Assembly (NCBI GenBank): GCA_001643675.2
Contig: LSRY02000009.1
Location: 1,311,501-1,375,500, forward strand
From: Monocercomonoides exilis
Taxonomy: Eukaryota; Preaxostyla; Oxymonadida; Polymastigidae
Direction of reading: 5' to 3'
DNA: 64,000 nucleotides
In this document: one piece after another, positions 36,174 through 46,879 of the stretch
Layout: every line of letters starts with the position of its first letter
Numbering within the stretch: the first letter of the stretch is position 1
Program-made: the position numbers and the translations under genes
The notes under the pieces: generated by a model
The model's database searches: none
What the model saw: the letters and a program-made list of their open reading frames with translations, nothing else
Told to the model about the DNA's origin: nothing

Positions 36174-37702
36174 CTACAAACGGATAGGATATTGCTCCGT
36201 TCCTATGTCTTTTGATTTGATGAAGCTTCTGAGTATTGGCTTATTTTCAATTTCATGTTTCTTTTCTTTTTCTTTTTTCTCCATCTCCTCAATTTTTGTT
36301 TCCTTTTTTTCACAAAACATTTTTGATTCAAGAATTAAAGTTTCAATCTGTTGATTCCCAATAATTTTCACAAATCTACCATTTTTTGATCTGTTTCTAA
36401 TATTTCTTTTTTTTCTTACAGTCTTTGTTTCTAAATCTGAGATAGTTTCTTCTTTCTCTTCTTTCTCTTCTTTTTCTTCTTTCTCTTCTTTTTCTTCTTT
36501 TTCTTCTTTCTCTTCTTTCTCTTCTTTCTCTTCTTTCTCTTCTTTCTCTTCTTCATCTTCAATTTTTCTTCTTTTGAAATTCTCTGTTATATTTGTTTCA
36601 ATCAATTTCTTTGATAATCTTTTTTTTTCAATACTTCATCCAGCTCACTTTCATCAGCCATTTCATAGTTTCTTCTTTTTTTCATTTCCTGTTTTTTCAA
36701 ATAGTAAGATGATAATTTGAATTTTCTTTCTTTATTCAAAACGCTTATCATATTTGAAGCACTTTCGTCGTAGGCACGTAAAAAAACATCCAAACTTCTC
36801 TTGTCAATTTTTGATAATTCTTTCATGAATGAGATTGGAGTGAGTCGATTATTTTATCTAAATTGAAACTCGTAAACATATTCCTTTGTTTTCATATATG
36901 TTCTCCCTCGTTTTGGAATATGATTTTTCAAATGAGACCAGATACCTTCAATGGTCTGTGTGTAAACCTTTGGATTTTCCGGTTTGACAAAATTTAGAGT
37001 ATGATTAACGCTGTCTATTGTGAAACCATGCTCACTAATGCAATTGTTAGCTGACCATTTATCAGACATGATAGTTGCTGATCTTTCAATGTTTTTTTTA
37101 ACGAAATATAAAATTGTGTCTGCTTTTCTATCAGGAAGAAATTCAACAATTAGTTTTTGAGGCTTTCCTTTTTCCTTTCTTTCAATAACACCCCATAACC
37201 ACTGCTGTTCTTTGCATCTCCCAACTCCATTTTTTCTTTTGTGAATCAAAGTTTCATCTATTTCAACTATGCGATTGTCTCCGACTTTTTCCATTTTGCT
37301 GGTTTCAAAAAAGCAGCATATTCTTCTCATCTTTTCATTAAATTTCACAACAATTTTGTTTGTAACATTCAGCTCGAAAGTAACTTCCTTTATTGAATGC
37401 TTGTAACAAAAATGATATTATAGAGATGCAATTTTCAAAGGTGATAAGTGAAATTCCATGAATATCGAATCATTACTCCAACTATAAATTCTTCCACATT
37501 TTGAACATCTGTATGCATAGTAATCAATTTCTTTTCTGTACAGTTTCAGCTCCATCGTTCTGTTGCATTTCCAACATTTCCTATTTCTTTTTATCAATCC
37601 GTATTTAGATAGCAATTCAACTGCAAGATGATTTTTGTTGTTTGATTGAATAATAAACTCGCTGAAAGTTAATTCTTTTTCCAATAAGTCGTTCTCACTC
37701 AT
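36174..37702 (-). mobile_element. Merlin/IS1595-type DDE transposase with Lys/Glu-rich C-terminal extension
   Basis: Starts at ATG 37702 (MSENDLLEKELTFSEFI). An N-terminal zinc ribbon follows (CWKCNRTM ... YRCSKCGRIYSW). TAA at 37418-37420 lies in frame and the next codons continue the domain (SPLKIASL, TAA, YHFCYKHSIKEVTFEL). The DDE catalytic fold has IVEIDETLIHKRKNG (D), SATIMSDKWSANN (D) and QTIEGIWSHLKNHIPKRG (E). TAA at 36854-36856 again lies in frame (VYEFQFR, TAA, NNRLTPISFMKELSK), so both are best read as glutamine. Near the A8 run at about 36622 the frame shifts into a charged tail with an EEK repeat (36428-36560) and further basic text to TAG 36174. The tail of about 230 residues exceeds the usual Merlin length. 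No terminal inverted repeats were found by eye. Confidence 0.75.
36428..36560 (-). repeat. Imperfect 9-bp tandem repeat coding Glu-Glu-Lys
   Basis: TTCTTTCTC and TTCTTTTTC units repeat about 14 times, encoding EEK on the minus strand within the Merlin C-terminal extension. T/C variation at the same position keeps glutamate or lysine codons. Confidence 0.85.
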
Positions 37703-38057
37703 GTATTTGATATAATTGTTCTGCAGATGATCAAAAATTTAAAAATTTTGATATTTATAATGGAAAATTTAAAAAAAAACATACATTTGGAATTTGATTT
37801 TTAACTTCTTTTTGACATAAAAAACAAATATTTTTTGAAGAATAATTTGCATAATTTTTTTCATGGTCAATATACAAAAAAAAACTCAAATAAATAATCA
37901 AAAACAAATATAATCACAGCTTTGTTTTAACTTATAAAAATAATGAATGCAAAATTTCAAAGAGTTAATTCTGTGTGATTATTTCGTTCATTTATTAAAA
38001 AGTTTGAATTTGTTTTCTATTTCGTTTAATTTCAATTGTTCACTCATCACTGCATTC
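37703..38057. other. AT-rich spacer
   Basis: No ORF or repeat recognised; probably the promoter side of the Merlin gene (minus strand) and the end of the kinase-like pseudogene. Confidence 0.45.
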
Positions 38058-41000
38058 TCATTTTTTCCAAACATACAAATATACATTGGAATCAAATTTT
38101 CTTTTGTTTCGCATAATCATTCTGGTCTTTCTCCTAAAGAATTGTTTGGAAAGAACTTTTTCATCTCTCCATTTTTCCATCCGCACTCGATGCATATGAA
38201 AATACTCGTGTAATGAATTCTTGCTTAAAGACTCTGTCTCAACTGTTGTTGAATGAATCATCATCAAAAGAATTGTTTCCAATGGAATGTGCTTAAATAA
38301 TGCCCGATTCACATCCATCATCATATCACTTACTTCCTCATTCGGTGTGTGGTTTCCACATCTTTCTCAACCCCACCACCACACTCTCTCCTCACACAAT
38401 CATGCTTTCAGCCACAATTTTCACTTCAAACTCCCCGAACGGGGTCTGGAGTGTCAGGCACTCCCACAGCATCATCCCGATCGAGAATGCCACTGACTCT
38501 TTTGTTGCTCCCATCTTCTTGTTCATTTGCAGCTCTGGCGCCTTCCACCTCAAACACTCTTTTTTGAACATATCCTCATCTTCAAACGCTGATGAAGGCA
38601 GAGAGTCTTCATCATCATCATCGCAGGCAGAAGTCACAACAGTCGACGAAGAGATGGATGAGGAATCTGAGTCATCATCAGATAATAAGTCAGAATGTAT
38701 CACAATGCAGATCACCATATGCTCGGAGAACAGCACAATGTGAGGACTGAGATTTGCAAGCGATGAGAGAGGATTTTCCATTTCATCAAAGGAGTGAAGA
38801 GCGAGATTGGTCACCCAGAACAGGATTTGGGTAGCTGTTTGCTCCCTCTCCTTCAGAGTTCCTATTGCCATTTCTTTCTTCTCATTTCTTCCATGCAACA
38901 GCATGAACAAAGAATCCCTCAGATCCACAATCAGCTTCTCGTGAGGCGATGAGCAGGCCATTGCATCGACAAGATTCGACATTGACGAGGTGGTTGGACA
39001 CAGATCTTCCCCACGAACAAAAGTGGATTCTGTGTCTGACGTGTTTGTTGTTGAAGTGGATGAAATGGATGGAGAAGGTGTTCGCTTCCTTATCTCTTCC
39101 TCATCATCAACCTTCTCCAGCATCCATTCAGGGATCTTGTCTGAATCTTTTCCCAGAATGTATTCTGTGGAACCACTCTCACTCAGCAAATGCTCTGATG
39201 ACTCCGAATATCCCAAGCTTTCTTCATATTCTCTCTTCTTTATCCTCTCTTCATTCTTCTTCTCCTCCTCTTTCTCAGCTCTCCGCCACTGCTCCTCGGG
39301 TGACATCTCCATCGTCACCATCTCGAATGCCTTCGGATCCTTCTTCGCTGTGTCATTCACAATCACTTCCAGCTCTTCTGTCCTTCTCTTTTGCTTTCTC
39401 CACCTGATAGTCACAGCAACAATTATCAACAACAAGATGATAAATACAATGCAAGAAACGACAATTATAGTCCACAATGAACTCGACAGGTTTCCTCCTT
39501 TCACAATGTTTCCATCTCCTTTTTGTTCAAATACAGTTGAATTCTTCAAAATGAATGATTTCGTTGATGATGGAGATTCTGCATTCCCAAATAAAATATG
39601 CACATTCACTTCAATTTCATTTCCACAACTGTTGATGAGATCCTTTGCAACACTCCCTTCAACTTCTCTTTCTGATAAAAACTTATTTGAATCAAAATTA
39701 TGTTTTTCAATCTCTTTCTCTTCTCCCTTCCTCTTCACAACTGAGAATGACAGATTGCATGGAATAAGAAGCAATCCTTTGAATGCCAGCTTCATTCTGT
39801 CTGCCTGTTCTTTTGTTTCTACACTCTCCAGAACTGGAATGAAAAATGATGAATCCCTTTCTGAAACAATCCCTTCAAAACTGCACCCTTCATTCAGAAT
39901 CCAAAGTGAAGTATTTCTTTCCATTCCATCTCCTCCTTTCAAACTTCTCACATCCAATGTTCCTGAATCTGAACAGATGATATTTCTTCGAGCTGATGGA
40001 TATCCTTCAATTGATGGATTGTTGTTCTCAAATAACCCCATCTCAATGTTCACATTTCCTCCACTCATTGTGACTCCACCTTCTGGTGAATTCGATATTG
40101 TTGTGTCTTTCATCATCACTGAACTCTTCACAACATTCACAAGAGATCCATCCCATCTGCACATCTCTTCTTCTGTATTCAAATTCTTCTCATTTCTTTC
40201 CTTTAAACTTCCATCAAAAATGCAACTGTCCATTTTAACATCCAAACAATTCTCAAATTTCATCAATTTTCCTTTTGCTTTGTTTGAACTGACTCCGCCT
40301 GTTGTGCAATTTGCCAACTGAATTGTCTTTTTCATGGAAAAGCAAGATATCAATGATTCTTTATTTCCTTCAACAGAAATATTTTCTGAATGAAACTTTT
40401 CCATATTTAATTGCCCACATTCTTTCATTTCAACAAGCGAATGAGAAACTGTTGAATTGAAAATCGTTAATGAATCAATTACTGATGAAAGTGGTGATGA
40501 AAGATAAAATGCTGATTCTTGAAGAATGAGATTTGATATTCTGCATCCATCAAGTTGTAATACTCCTTTTTCCATATTGATAATGTGATATGGAATATTT
40601 GCAAATTCTTCATTAACTCCTTCTGTCAATTGTTTTGTTGTGAATGAACAATTCATCACTTCAAGAATCCCTCCTTCTGGTGATATTAATGATTCATGTT
40701 GAGAAATGAAATTCGAATCAAACACAAAGTTCACTCTCACCAACGAGACTGTTCCTGTTGTTGTTATCAATGCTTCTCTTGTCCTTTCAATATCTGTTTC
40801 AACTTCAGCTTTGCAAACTTCTCTGCTCTTCGAACTCAGACTCATCTCCTCCAGTTCTATCTCTTCCTCAATTACACTCTTGGTGTCAACATACAACAGA
40901 CTCACATATTCCGAAGTCAGATGCATCAGCCCATGATCAATTGAATAACATGGAAGTGTGTTGGTTCCACATTGCTTCTCGTTAGATCCGTTCACACTGC

Positions 41001-41330
41001 TCACAATGATCGTGTCACTCTGGTGGATCGTCACAAACCCAGTCAGATCTGTATCGTTTGCGTGATCACACTCATCTCTCCCATATATCGCATTACTGCG
41101 ATTGTGATGACCTTCTCGGAAATCAAATTGAAATTGCATTTCATTGATCTGCGATGTGATGTTGAAACATTCAATGAAAATATCATTCCCCACTTTTGCT
41201 GTGTTTGAACTGAATTTCATTCCCACCAATGTGAAATCAAGAAACCCTCTTTCCTTTGTTGCAAAACGCATTCCATCATTCACATTTGTGCAGTAGTTGT
41301 TGCTTCTATAGATATCTTCTTGTAATTAAC
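38058..41330 (-). pseudogene. Beta-helix / transmembrane / kinase-like protein, broken near the C-terminus
   Basis: The main frame 38392-41283 encodes 963 residues. The N-terminal 560 or so form beta-helix rungs (FIECFNITSQINEMQFQF; SCSFEGIV-type repeats) with signature NEKQCGTNTLPCYSIDHGL. A transmembrane segment follows (WTIIVVSCIVFIILLLIIVA). The cytosolic part is acidic and serine-rich, then kinase-like: PHIVLFSEHMVICIVI, then LRWKAPELQ (APE motif of subdomain VIII) and FSIGMMLWECLTLQTPFGE (subdomain IX, aspartate replaced). I see no glycine loop, catalytic HRD or DFG, so it is probably a pseudokinase. In the kinase part a TGA (38392-38394) follows SMIV, yet the frame still reads GESVVVGLRKMWKPHTE. 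After a second break the next frame reads MMMDVNRALFKHIPLE to 38058. These breaks make it a pseudogene or mis-sequenced. The start lies in the inner inverted repeat. Confidence 0.7.
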
Positions 41331-41998
41331 ATACTGCATTGATTCAGTGAAAAATTAATAAAAATATGATGCAATTCGTAAAAATATTCTATAAATAAGT
41401 TAATTTATATGAAATTCATACTTTCATGGCATCAACAAAGCTTCTTTGTTCATGATCATCATTGTGCAATATAAACATCCTCAAACTGCGTGAAAATAAT
41501 CTTCCTAAAAATCATAATCAAAAATAATAAAGAATTGAATGAAATGCTAATAATCATACAGTGCACACTTTTATAATATTTCCATACATTTGATTTGTCT
41601 CAGATTTACAAGCTGGGGTTCAATTCTTGACGAAAGAAAGTAATTTCTTATTTTTTGGATATTAAAAATATAATTGTGGGATTGATCAAAATATTTTAAT
41701 TTTTTAATTAATTTTTTAAAATGTTTTATTTTTTGAAAAATCATAAATAAAATAAGAGTATATAATAATAAATGACCTCACAGCTGCTTATTATTTTAAA
41801 ATTATCTCATTTTATCATTTTTATAAGAAAAATACCAGTGTTTATGGGTGATTTGTAAAAATTGTTTTTTCTCAAGGATCAAAAAGAATTTCAAAATTCC
41901 AGTCCATACAAATGTTTTATAATTAAATAAACTTTTTATATATCACAATGTTTTAAAGAATATCCAAGGATTGGGAATGTGCTATAAATACACCTATG
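41137..41998 (-). repeat. Right inner inverted repeat
   Basis: Reverse complement of 32850-33700. It contains the 5' end of the kinase-like gene, the AT-rich spacer and, at 41925-41998, the last codons of the USP-transposase gene, so it carries a 3' fragment of that element. Confidence 0.85.
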
Positions 41999-42056
41999 CC
42001 CTCTTCTTCTATTTTTGAATCTCAAAATTGTGTTAATGGTGTCCCTTTTTAAGAAA

Positions 42057-42194
42057 CTAGTTGTTGTGTTTGCTTAGCTGGCACTCTATCGGAAGGGTGC
42101 TGGACATGACTGTTCGTATTAGATACTGCAGCCTGCGGGCTGCTTTATCCGGACCTGGATACGACGAACAGCCTCCCAGGTGCACAACAGTTAG
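42057..42194 (+). ncRNA. Candidate structured RNA, GC-rich island
   Basis: 138 nt of clearly higher GC than its AT-rich surroundings. CTAGTTGTTGTG (42057-42068) pairs with CACAACAGTTAG (42183-42194) as a 12-bp closing helix with two G-U pairs. Inside, GCACTC pairs with GGGTGC around TATCGGAA; CTGTTCG pairs with CGAACAG; GCAGCC and GGCTGC form a hairpin with a TGCG loop; TATCC and GGATA form another. A TATAAATA lies about 70 nt upstream and T-rich TTTTCTTTT about 10 nt downstream, as in RNA polymerase III genes. No long ORF crosses it. I do not recognise it as an SRP, RNase P, U-snRNA or tRNA. Strand is inferred from the TATA/T-run order. Confidence 0.45.
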
Positions 42195-42954
42195 AATCCG
42201 ATTGTTTTCTTTTGGTTATTGTCCCTGATATGTCCCTATTTATTTCTTGGTTATTGTCCCGCTTATATATGTTTATATCGAGATTCATTAATAGAGAGAG
42301 TTGTGAGGGAATTCATTGATCTTTAAGTGAGGTTTTTGGAAAAGAGAGTTGTGGAGAGTGTGAAGTGATGTTTTGTCATTGTGTCTGTTTTTTTTCTTTG
42401 TTGGATTTGTTCTTTTTAAGTCAAAGATAGAGTAATATCAGAAAGTGTAGAGTGGATGGAAAATAGAGGGAATATAGACAAGTTAGTTTTAGAACTTTTT
42501 ATATAAGTTTTCTTTTTCGTTTGGAATTGTCTTTGATACCATGAATTTGTTGTAATAGTACTGTTTTTTCTAATATTTTTTATTGTTCAAAATTATTGAT
42601 ATTTTGTCGATATTTGGTGAATGTTTTATGATTATGCAATATAATTATGTTTCTTTTGAAAGTTGATGAATCTGATTAGAAAATTTCTGACTGTTTTCAA
42701 TTTTTTTAATGATCAATATTGTGAAGTACTATTTGTTTTTTATGTCATTTTGATTGCAAAACGATTGTTATTTTATTAACGTATATTTTTCACTTATCTT
42801 AGTAAATTTTTCCACTTGTTCGCCAAACAATTTATCGATAAACATGTTATATATTAATTAAGATATCAACAAAAATAAAATTTTCATAATAATCGATAAT
42901 ATAACAAAACAAATTTCAAAAATTTTACATCACCCAACAAAAAGCAAATAAATA
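42195..42954. other. AT-rich region, no gene seen
   Basis: Contains repeated GGTTATTGTCCC at about 42217 and 42250 just downstream of the RNA candidate. Otherwise nothing is recognised. It has no counterpart in the left half of the inverted block. Confidence 0.5.
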
Positions 42955-43461
42955 ATGAAAATATTTCAAATTGAAAATCTCGATCACAAAAGTGGTCACT
43001 AATTTCTCTTCAGATTTTGCAACAAACAGACATAAAAAGATGTGGGGAAGCGGTTTGTGCGGAAATCTGAGAAAAAATTAGTGACCACTTTTGTGATCGC
43101 CAGTCATTTTGAAAAACACTTTTATTATGGTTCTCATCAGATTTGATCCGTTGAACGATCGGAACTATTATAAAACTGAAACTTGAAATGACTGGCGATC
43201 ACAAAAGTGGTCACTAATTTTTTCTCAGATTTCCGCACAAACCACTTCCCCACATCTTTTTATGTCTGTTTGTTGCAAAATCTGAAGAGAAATTAGTGAC
43301 CACTTTTGTGATCGAGATTATCAATTTGACATATTTTCATTAAATGTTGACTTTTTTTTGGTTTTTGTTGAGTCCAAAAAAATATATATGTATATATTCA
43401 ATATTTTTTTATATGATTAAATAAAAATGCATTTTATGAAATGAAAAACCATATTCACATT
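42955..43461 (-). repeat. Right outer inverted repeat with nested palindrome
   Basis: Inverted copy of 28397-28903, including the palindrome (42955-43340), its spacer in reversed orientation and the AT-rich flank with ATATATATGTATATA. Similarity ends at CCATATTCACATT on the outer side in both copies. Confidence 0.85.
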
Positions 43462-43879
43462 TTATGACAATTATAAAAGCGACAATATTAGCAATCAGTG
43501 CGATAATTTACATCAAAAATGTGTCAGCCCGCGAATGGAATATCAATGAAAATGAAAATATATAAAATCCACATTCAGAAATTTATCTGCAAGCGATTCT
43601 TTTTTATGAGTATTTTTTTGTGATTCAACTCGTTAACGTCAAATGCTTGCTGTTTATTTCGTATGCAGTACAAGGCACATATTGCAATCTGTTCTGTGCA
43701 TCGAACGCAAACTCTGAAGCGAATATAAACCGAATATTAGTGGATGAAAAGCGAGAGACGAACGACACGCTTTTTCGGATGCAAACACCACTGTGTAATT
43801 CTCTCGCAAGTTCCACTTACCGGACAGTCTGTACACATACAATGGGAGAGAGTGTGGCAGCTTTATGGGGTCATATTTA
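43462..43879 (+). other. No assigned gene; one short ORF
   Basis: A plus-strand frame (43620-43880) reads CLLFISYAVQGTYCNLFCAS without a recognised domain. It ends TAG with TGA five codons later. Not assigned. Confidence 0.3.
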
Positions 43880-44250
43880 GGCCATCACACATTGCTGATT
43901 CAGATTAGTGTGGTGTTAGCAGTGGAGAAAGAGGAGGAAATGGTTTCATCCAAGGGCTTAACATGTCAACTTTGGATATGTTCAAATTGACATTGCGTGT
44001 GGCAGATGCACTGGAGAAGGAGAAGATCATCCGGCCGAATGAGATTGTGATTGTGGAGCAGGCGCAGTGCATATAACTTGAAGAGGAGGTATTTGAAGAG
44101 GCGAAGCTTGATGCGCCCAGAGCAGCAAACTTTGTGGACCAGCAAGTGAATACAGCTATTTTCTGTAAATTTTAGTTTTTTTCATTCAATATTACCTGGA
44201 TTCTCGAAGGAGAGGGAGGTCAGGAAAGCAGAAAAGAAGAAGGCAAAATA
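43880..44250 (+). CDS. Hypothetical charged protein fragment
   Basis: With TAA/TAG as glutamine a plus frame runs from about 43880 to TGA near 44250: GERGGNGFIQGLNMSTLDMF, LRVADALEKEKIIRPNEIVI, then an in-frame TAA and LEEEVFEEAKLDAPRAANF. The helix register is kept across the TAA. No ATG start or family is clear; probably an exon or a gene fragment. Confidence 0.3.
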
Positions 44251-46241
44251 TTTTGAGCTTGATTAAAGAAAAGAAAAAAATTTCAAACAGATCGTCAAAT
44301 GCAATGGTGAAGATTTGAAGCAATGTGGTATGTTAAAATTTTCTTTTAATTATTGCAAATAATTTTTGTGCATTTATTTTAATATATATATATATATATA
44401 TTTTCATTTTTGTAATTTTTAGAACTTTTTATTCATTATTCTTTATTAACTTCCTAATTTTCTTGTGAGTTAATTTCAACGGTCATTTTGTGAATGCGCT
44501 TATTAACAATCTGCAGCACATTACATGTCTGAACTGTATCTGCATTGAAATCATTGATGCGCTTGATCTTTCCAGCTGTTTGGACTCACACAATCAACAA
44601 CCAATAAGTTTCGTGCAAGAAGTGATGAAAGAGCAATTTTTCATTTTATAAGGTTTGCACTATTTTTGATAATTGTTACAACTGTTTTAATCATATTTCT
44701 TATTTTTCTTTTTTTAACTTATTCAAACTATAATTTTTATTTATTCAATCAATTAATACGAAAAAATATGAACCATCCCTTTTCATGGTTTTATTTCTTT
44801 CAACCTTTTCTTCTAAGTTTGGGTGATGTGTCTTTTCCATGTGCTCTTTCCAGCGTTTTTATTGCCATTGGAAACAGAACAGATAAAAAAGACTGAACAA
44901 AGAGTTATCTCCCCCACCCTATCTGCTACCACTGCTATTTCAGTGACACAGCTGACTGCGTCCTCCCCGCTCACACTGGCTTCATCTCCTCCTAAGCTAC
45001 TCGAAATTAACTCTCATCATCATCATCGCCTTGTTCTTCTTCTCCTTTCTGAAATCAGTCATCCGCAAGCAGCTTTGATGCTTCCATGATTGAGTCAATT
45101 AAGCGCCATTCATATTCAGCAAACATCCTTTTATATTTCTAACAAGAGACCTCCTCTTCTGCTTCACCGCCAATTATATTTTGAGAATATTTCTTCTCCA
45201 TGAACCTTCAGATCTCCTTCTCCTCTTCCTCTCAACAGTTCCATTTGGTATCGATACTTCGTATTAGCTCCCACGAAATGCTATCTTGCTTATAACAATC
45301 TCTTTTAATGGAATCTCTTTCATGAACTTCATCGCAACAACAACCAAAGTTGAAAAATGCTCACACAGCACAGACTTTAACGAATCTTCAACATCTTCCA
45401 ACTCATCGAAACGTTCTTTTTCTTCTTTGATGTCCTCCTTCTACTGAAGGGATATCAATAAACAGATCGCTCTATTCTGTCCATCGAAATAAATCGCTTT
45501 CACGTCTATTTCTTGCTCCTAAATAAATAAAGTTGTCTCTTTCTGCCTATCCAAACTTTGCACTACCGCCGCTGAGCTTGTGTTCTTCAAATTTGAGATT
45601 TGCCTCTTCGTGTGTATAATCTGCAGAAGTCAACATTAACTTAAGTGGAGCTTCCAATTCTTCTTCTGGAGGAACAAACCATTATACACTTTGAAGCATC
45701 AATAGATGTTTGGGTTGGATGAGAGGCAATGCTCCTGCTCTTCTTGTCTCGCATTATAAGTCGACAACTCCTCTTATGGAGCGTGTTGGATGCAAATACG
45801 GGAACCCATTTACAAATAAACCACATACAGGGAAACTGGGTAATTTGCGTTGCATAACTACAATCTCCTGTGAAAGTTTCAGATGAGACGAAGAATTCGT
45901 TATTGTTCCCGTACGAGATATTCGTTAATGATTTGGAGGTTATTTAGAGAAAGAAGGAGAAGGAGAGAAGGAGAGAAAGATGGAGGCTTCTATAGAATAG
46001 GAAATGAGAATGACAAAAGAAGATTCTCGCCTTTGGAGATATACGGAGAAACCTTATCGAGTTATTCATCTTCCTCATCCTCCTTATTGAAGGCAAAGAC
46101 GCTTAAGCGTTTAACAGGAGGAAAAGAATTATTTATAATAAGAGATGCAAAGACAAGGACAAAATATCCGTGACAAATTCGAATGACTACCTGTTGTCTA
46201 CGATGTCGTCTGAGCGGAAGTGAAACAGAGATATCATGCAC
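44251..46241. other. No assigned gene
   Basis: Includes a TATATATA run near 44385, AT-rich sequence to 44800 and CT-rich sequence to 46.2 kb. Short ORFs (44666-44896 plus, hydrophobic; 45883-46173 plus, arginine-rich) show no conserved motif. Confidence 0.4.
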
Positions 46242-46545
46242 TCAATTGCAAAGAAGAGAGACAAAAGAGGAAGTGGCAGCAGAGGGGAAGTGAGCGGGAG
46301 TTGGAAAAAAAAGTTTTGTGTTCTCCTTCAACCACTCATTATCGGGAAATGTGCAGCTCCTCTCTTCGCATGTTCTGTCAACTGCATCGTCTGCTGCATC
46401 TTCAATAGCATTATTTATTTCTTTGTCCAAGCTCATCGTTTCGTCTTCTGCTAATACCATCGTTTGCATCAGGCAAGCATCTGGAAACACATCCTCCTCT
46501 TCACACTCTTAACACGACAATAGGAGTAACTTAGCGGAATTACTG
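46242..46545 (-). CDS. Hypothetical acidic protein
   Basis: The frame ends in TGA at 46242. It reads VFPDACLMQTMVLAEDETMS and KEINNAIEDAADDAVDRTCE. Upstream it continues through a TAA (SC, TAA, ECEEEDVFPD) back to a TGA near 46548. Acidic and helical; no family recognised. Confidence 0.3.
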
Positions 46546-46879
46546 AATTATCAATTTTCCGTCTCTCCTTCCTCAAAGATTCTTTTTGCAGGATAGCCTT
46601 CATTCTCTTTCATCTGATCGCTCATATTCTGGTCACCTAAGTGGTAAAAAAATGTTAGAAAGATTGCGTTATCCACACGCAAACCGTCTATCTCATTGTT
46701 CTCCTCATATTCATCTTCCTCATCTTCTCCAGCAGTAACTGACCTCTCTCTCCATCCAAAATCACCTCATCGTTCTGAAATTGCTATGGCTCGCAGCATA
46801 AGAGCTATGCTTCCTCTCTTCCGCCGACGCTATCTCAACCGCTGTGCACAAGTTGCTTCTGCTTCATGTTCACCGTGCT

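Noticed and set aside
38990-40321. 443-residue plus ORF (Ser/Phe-rich)
   Set aside because: Shadow of the beta-helix/kinase-like gene on the minus strand.
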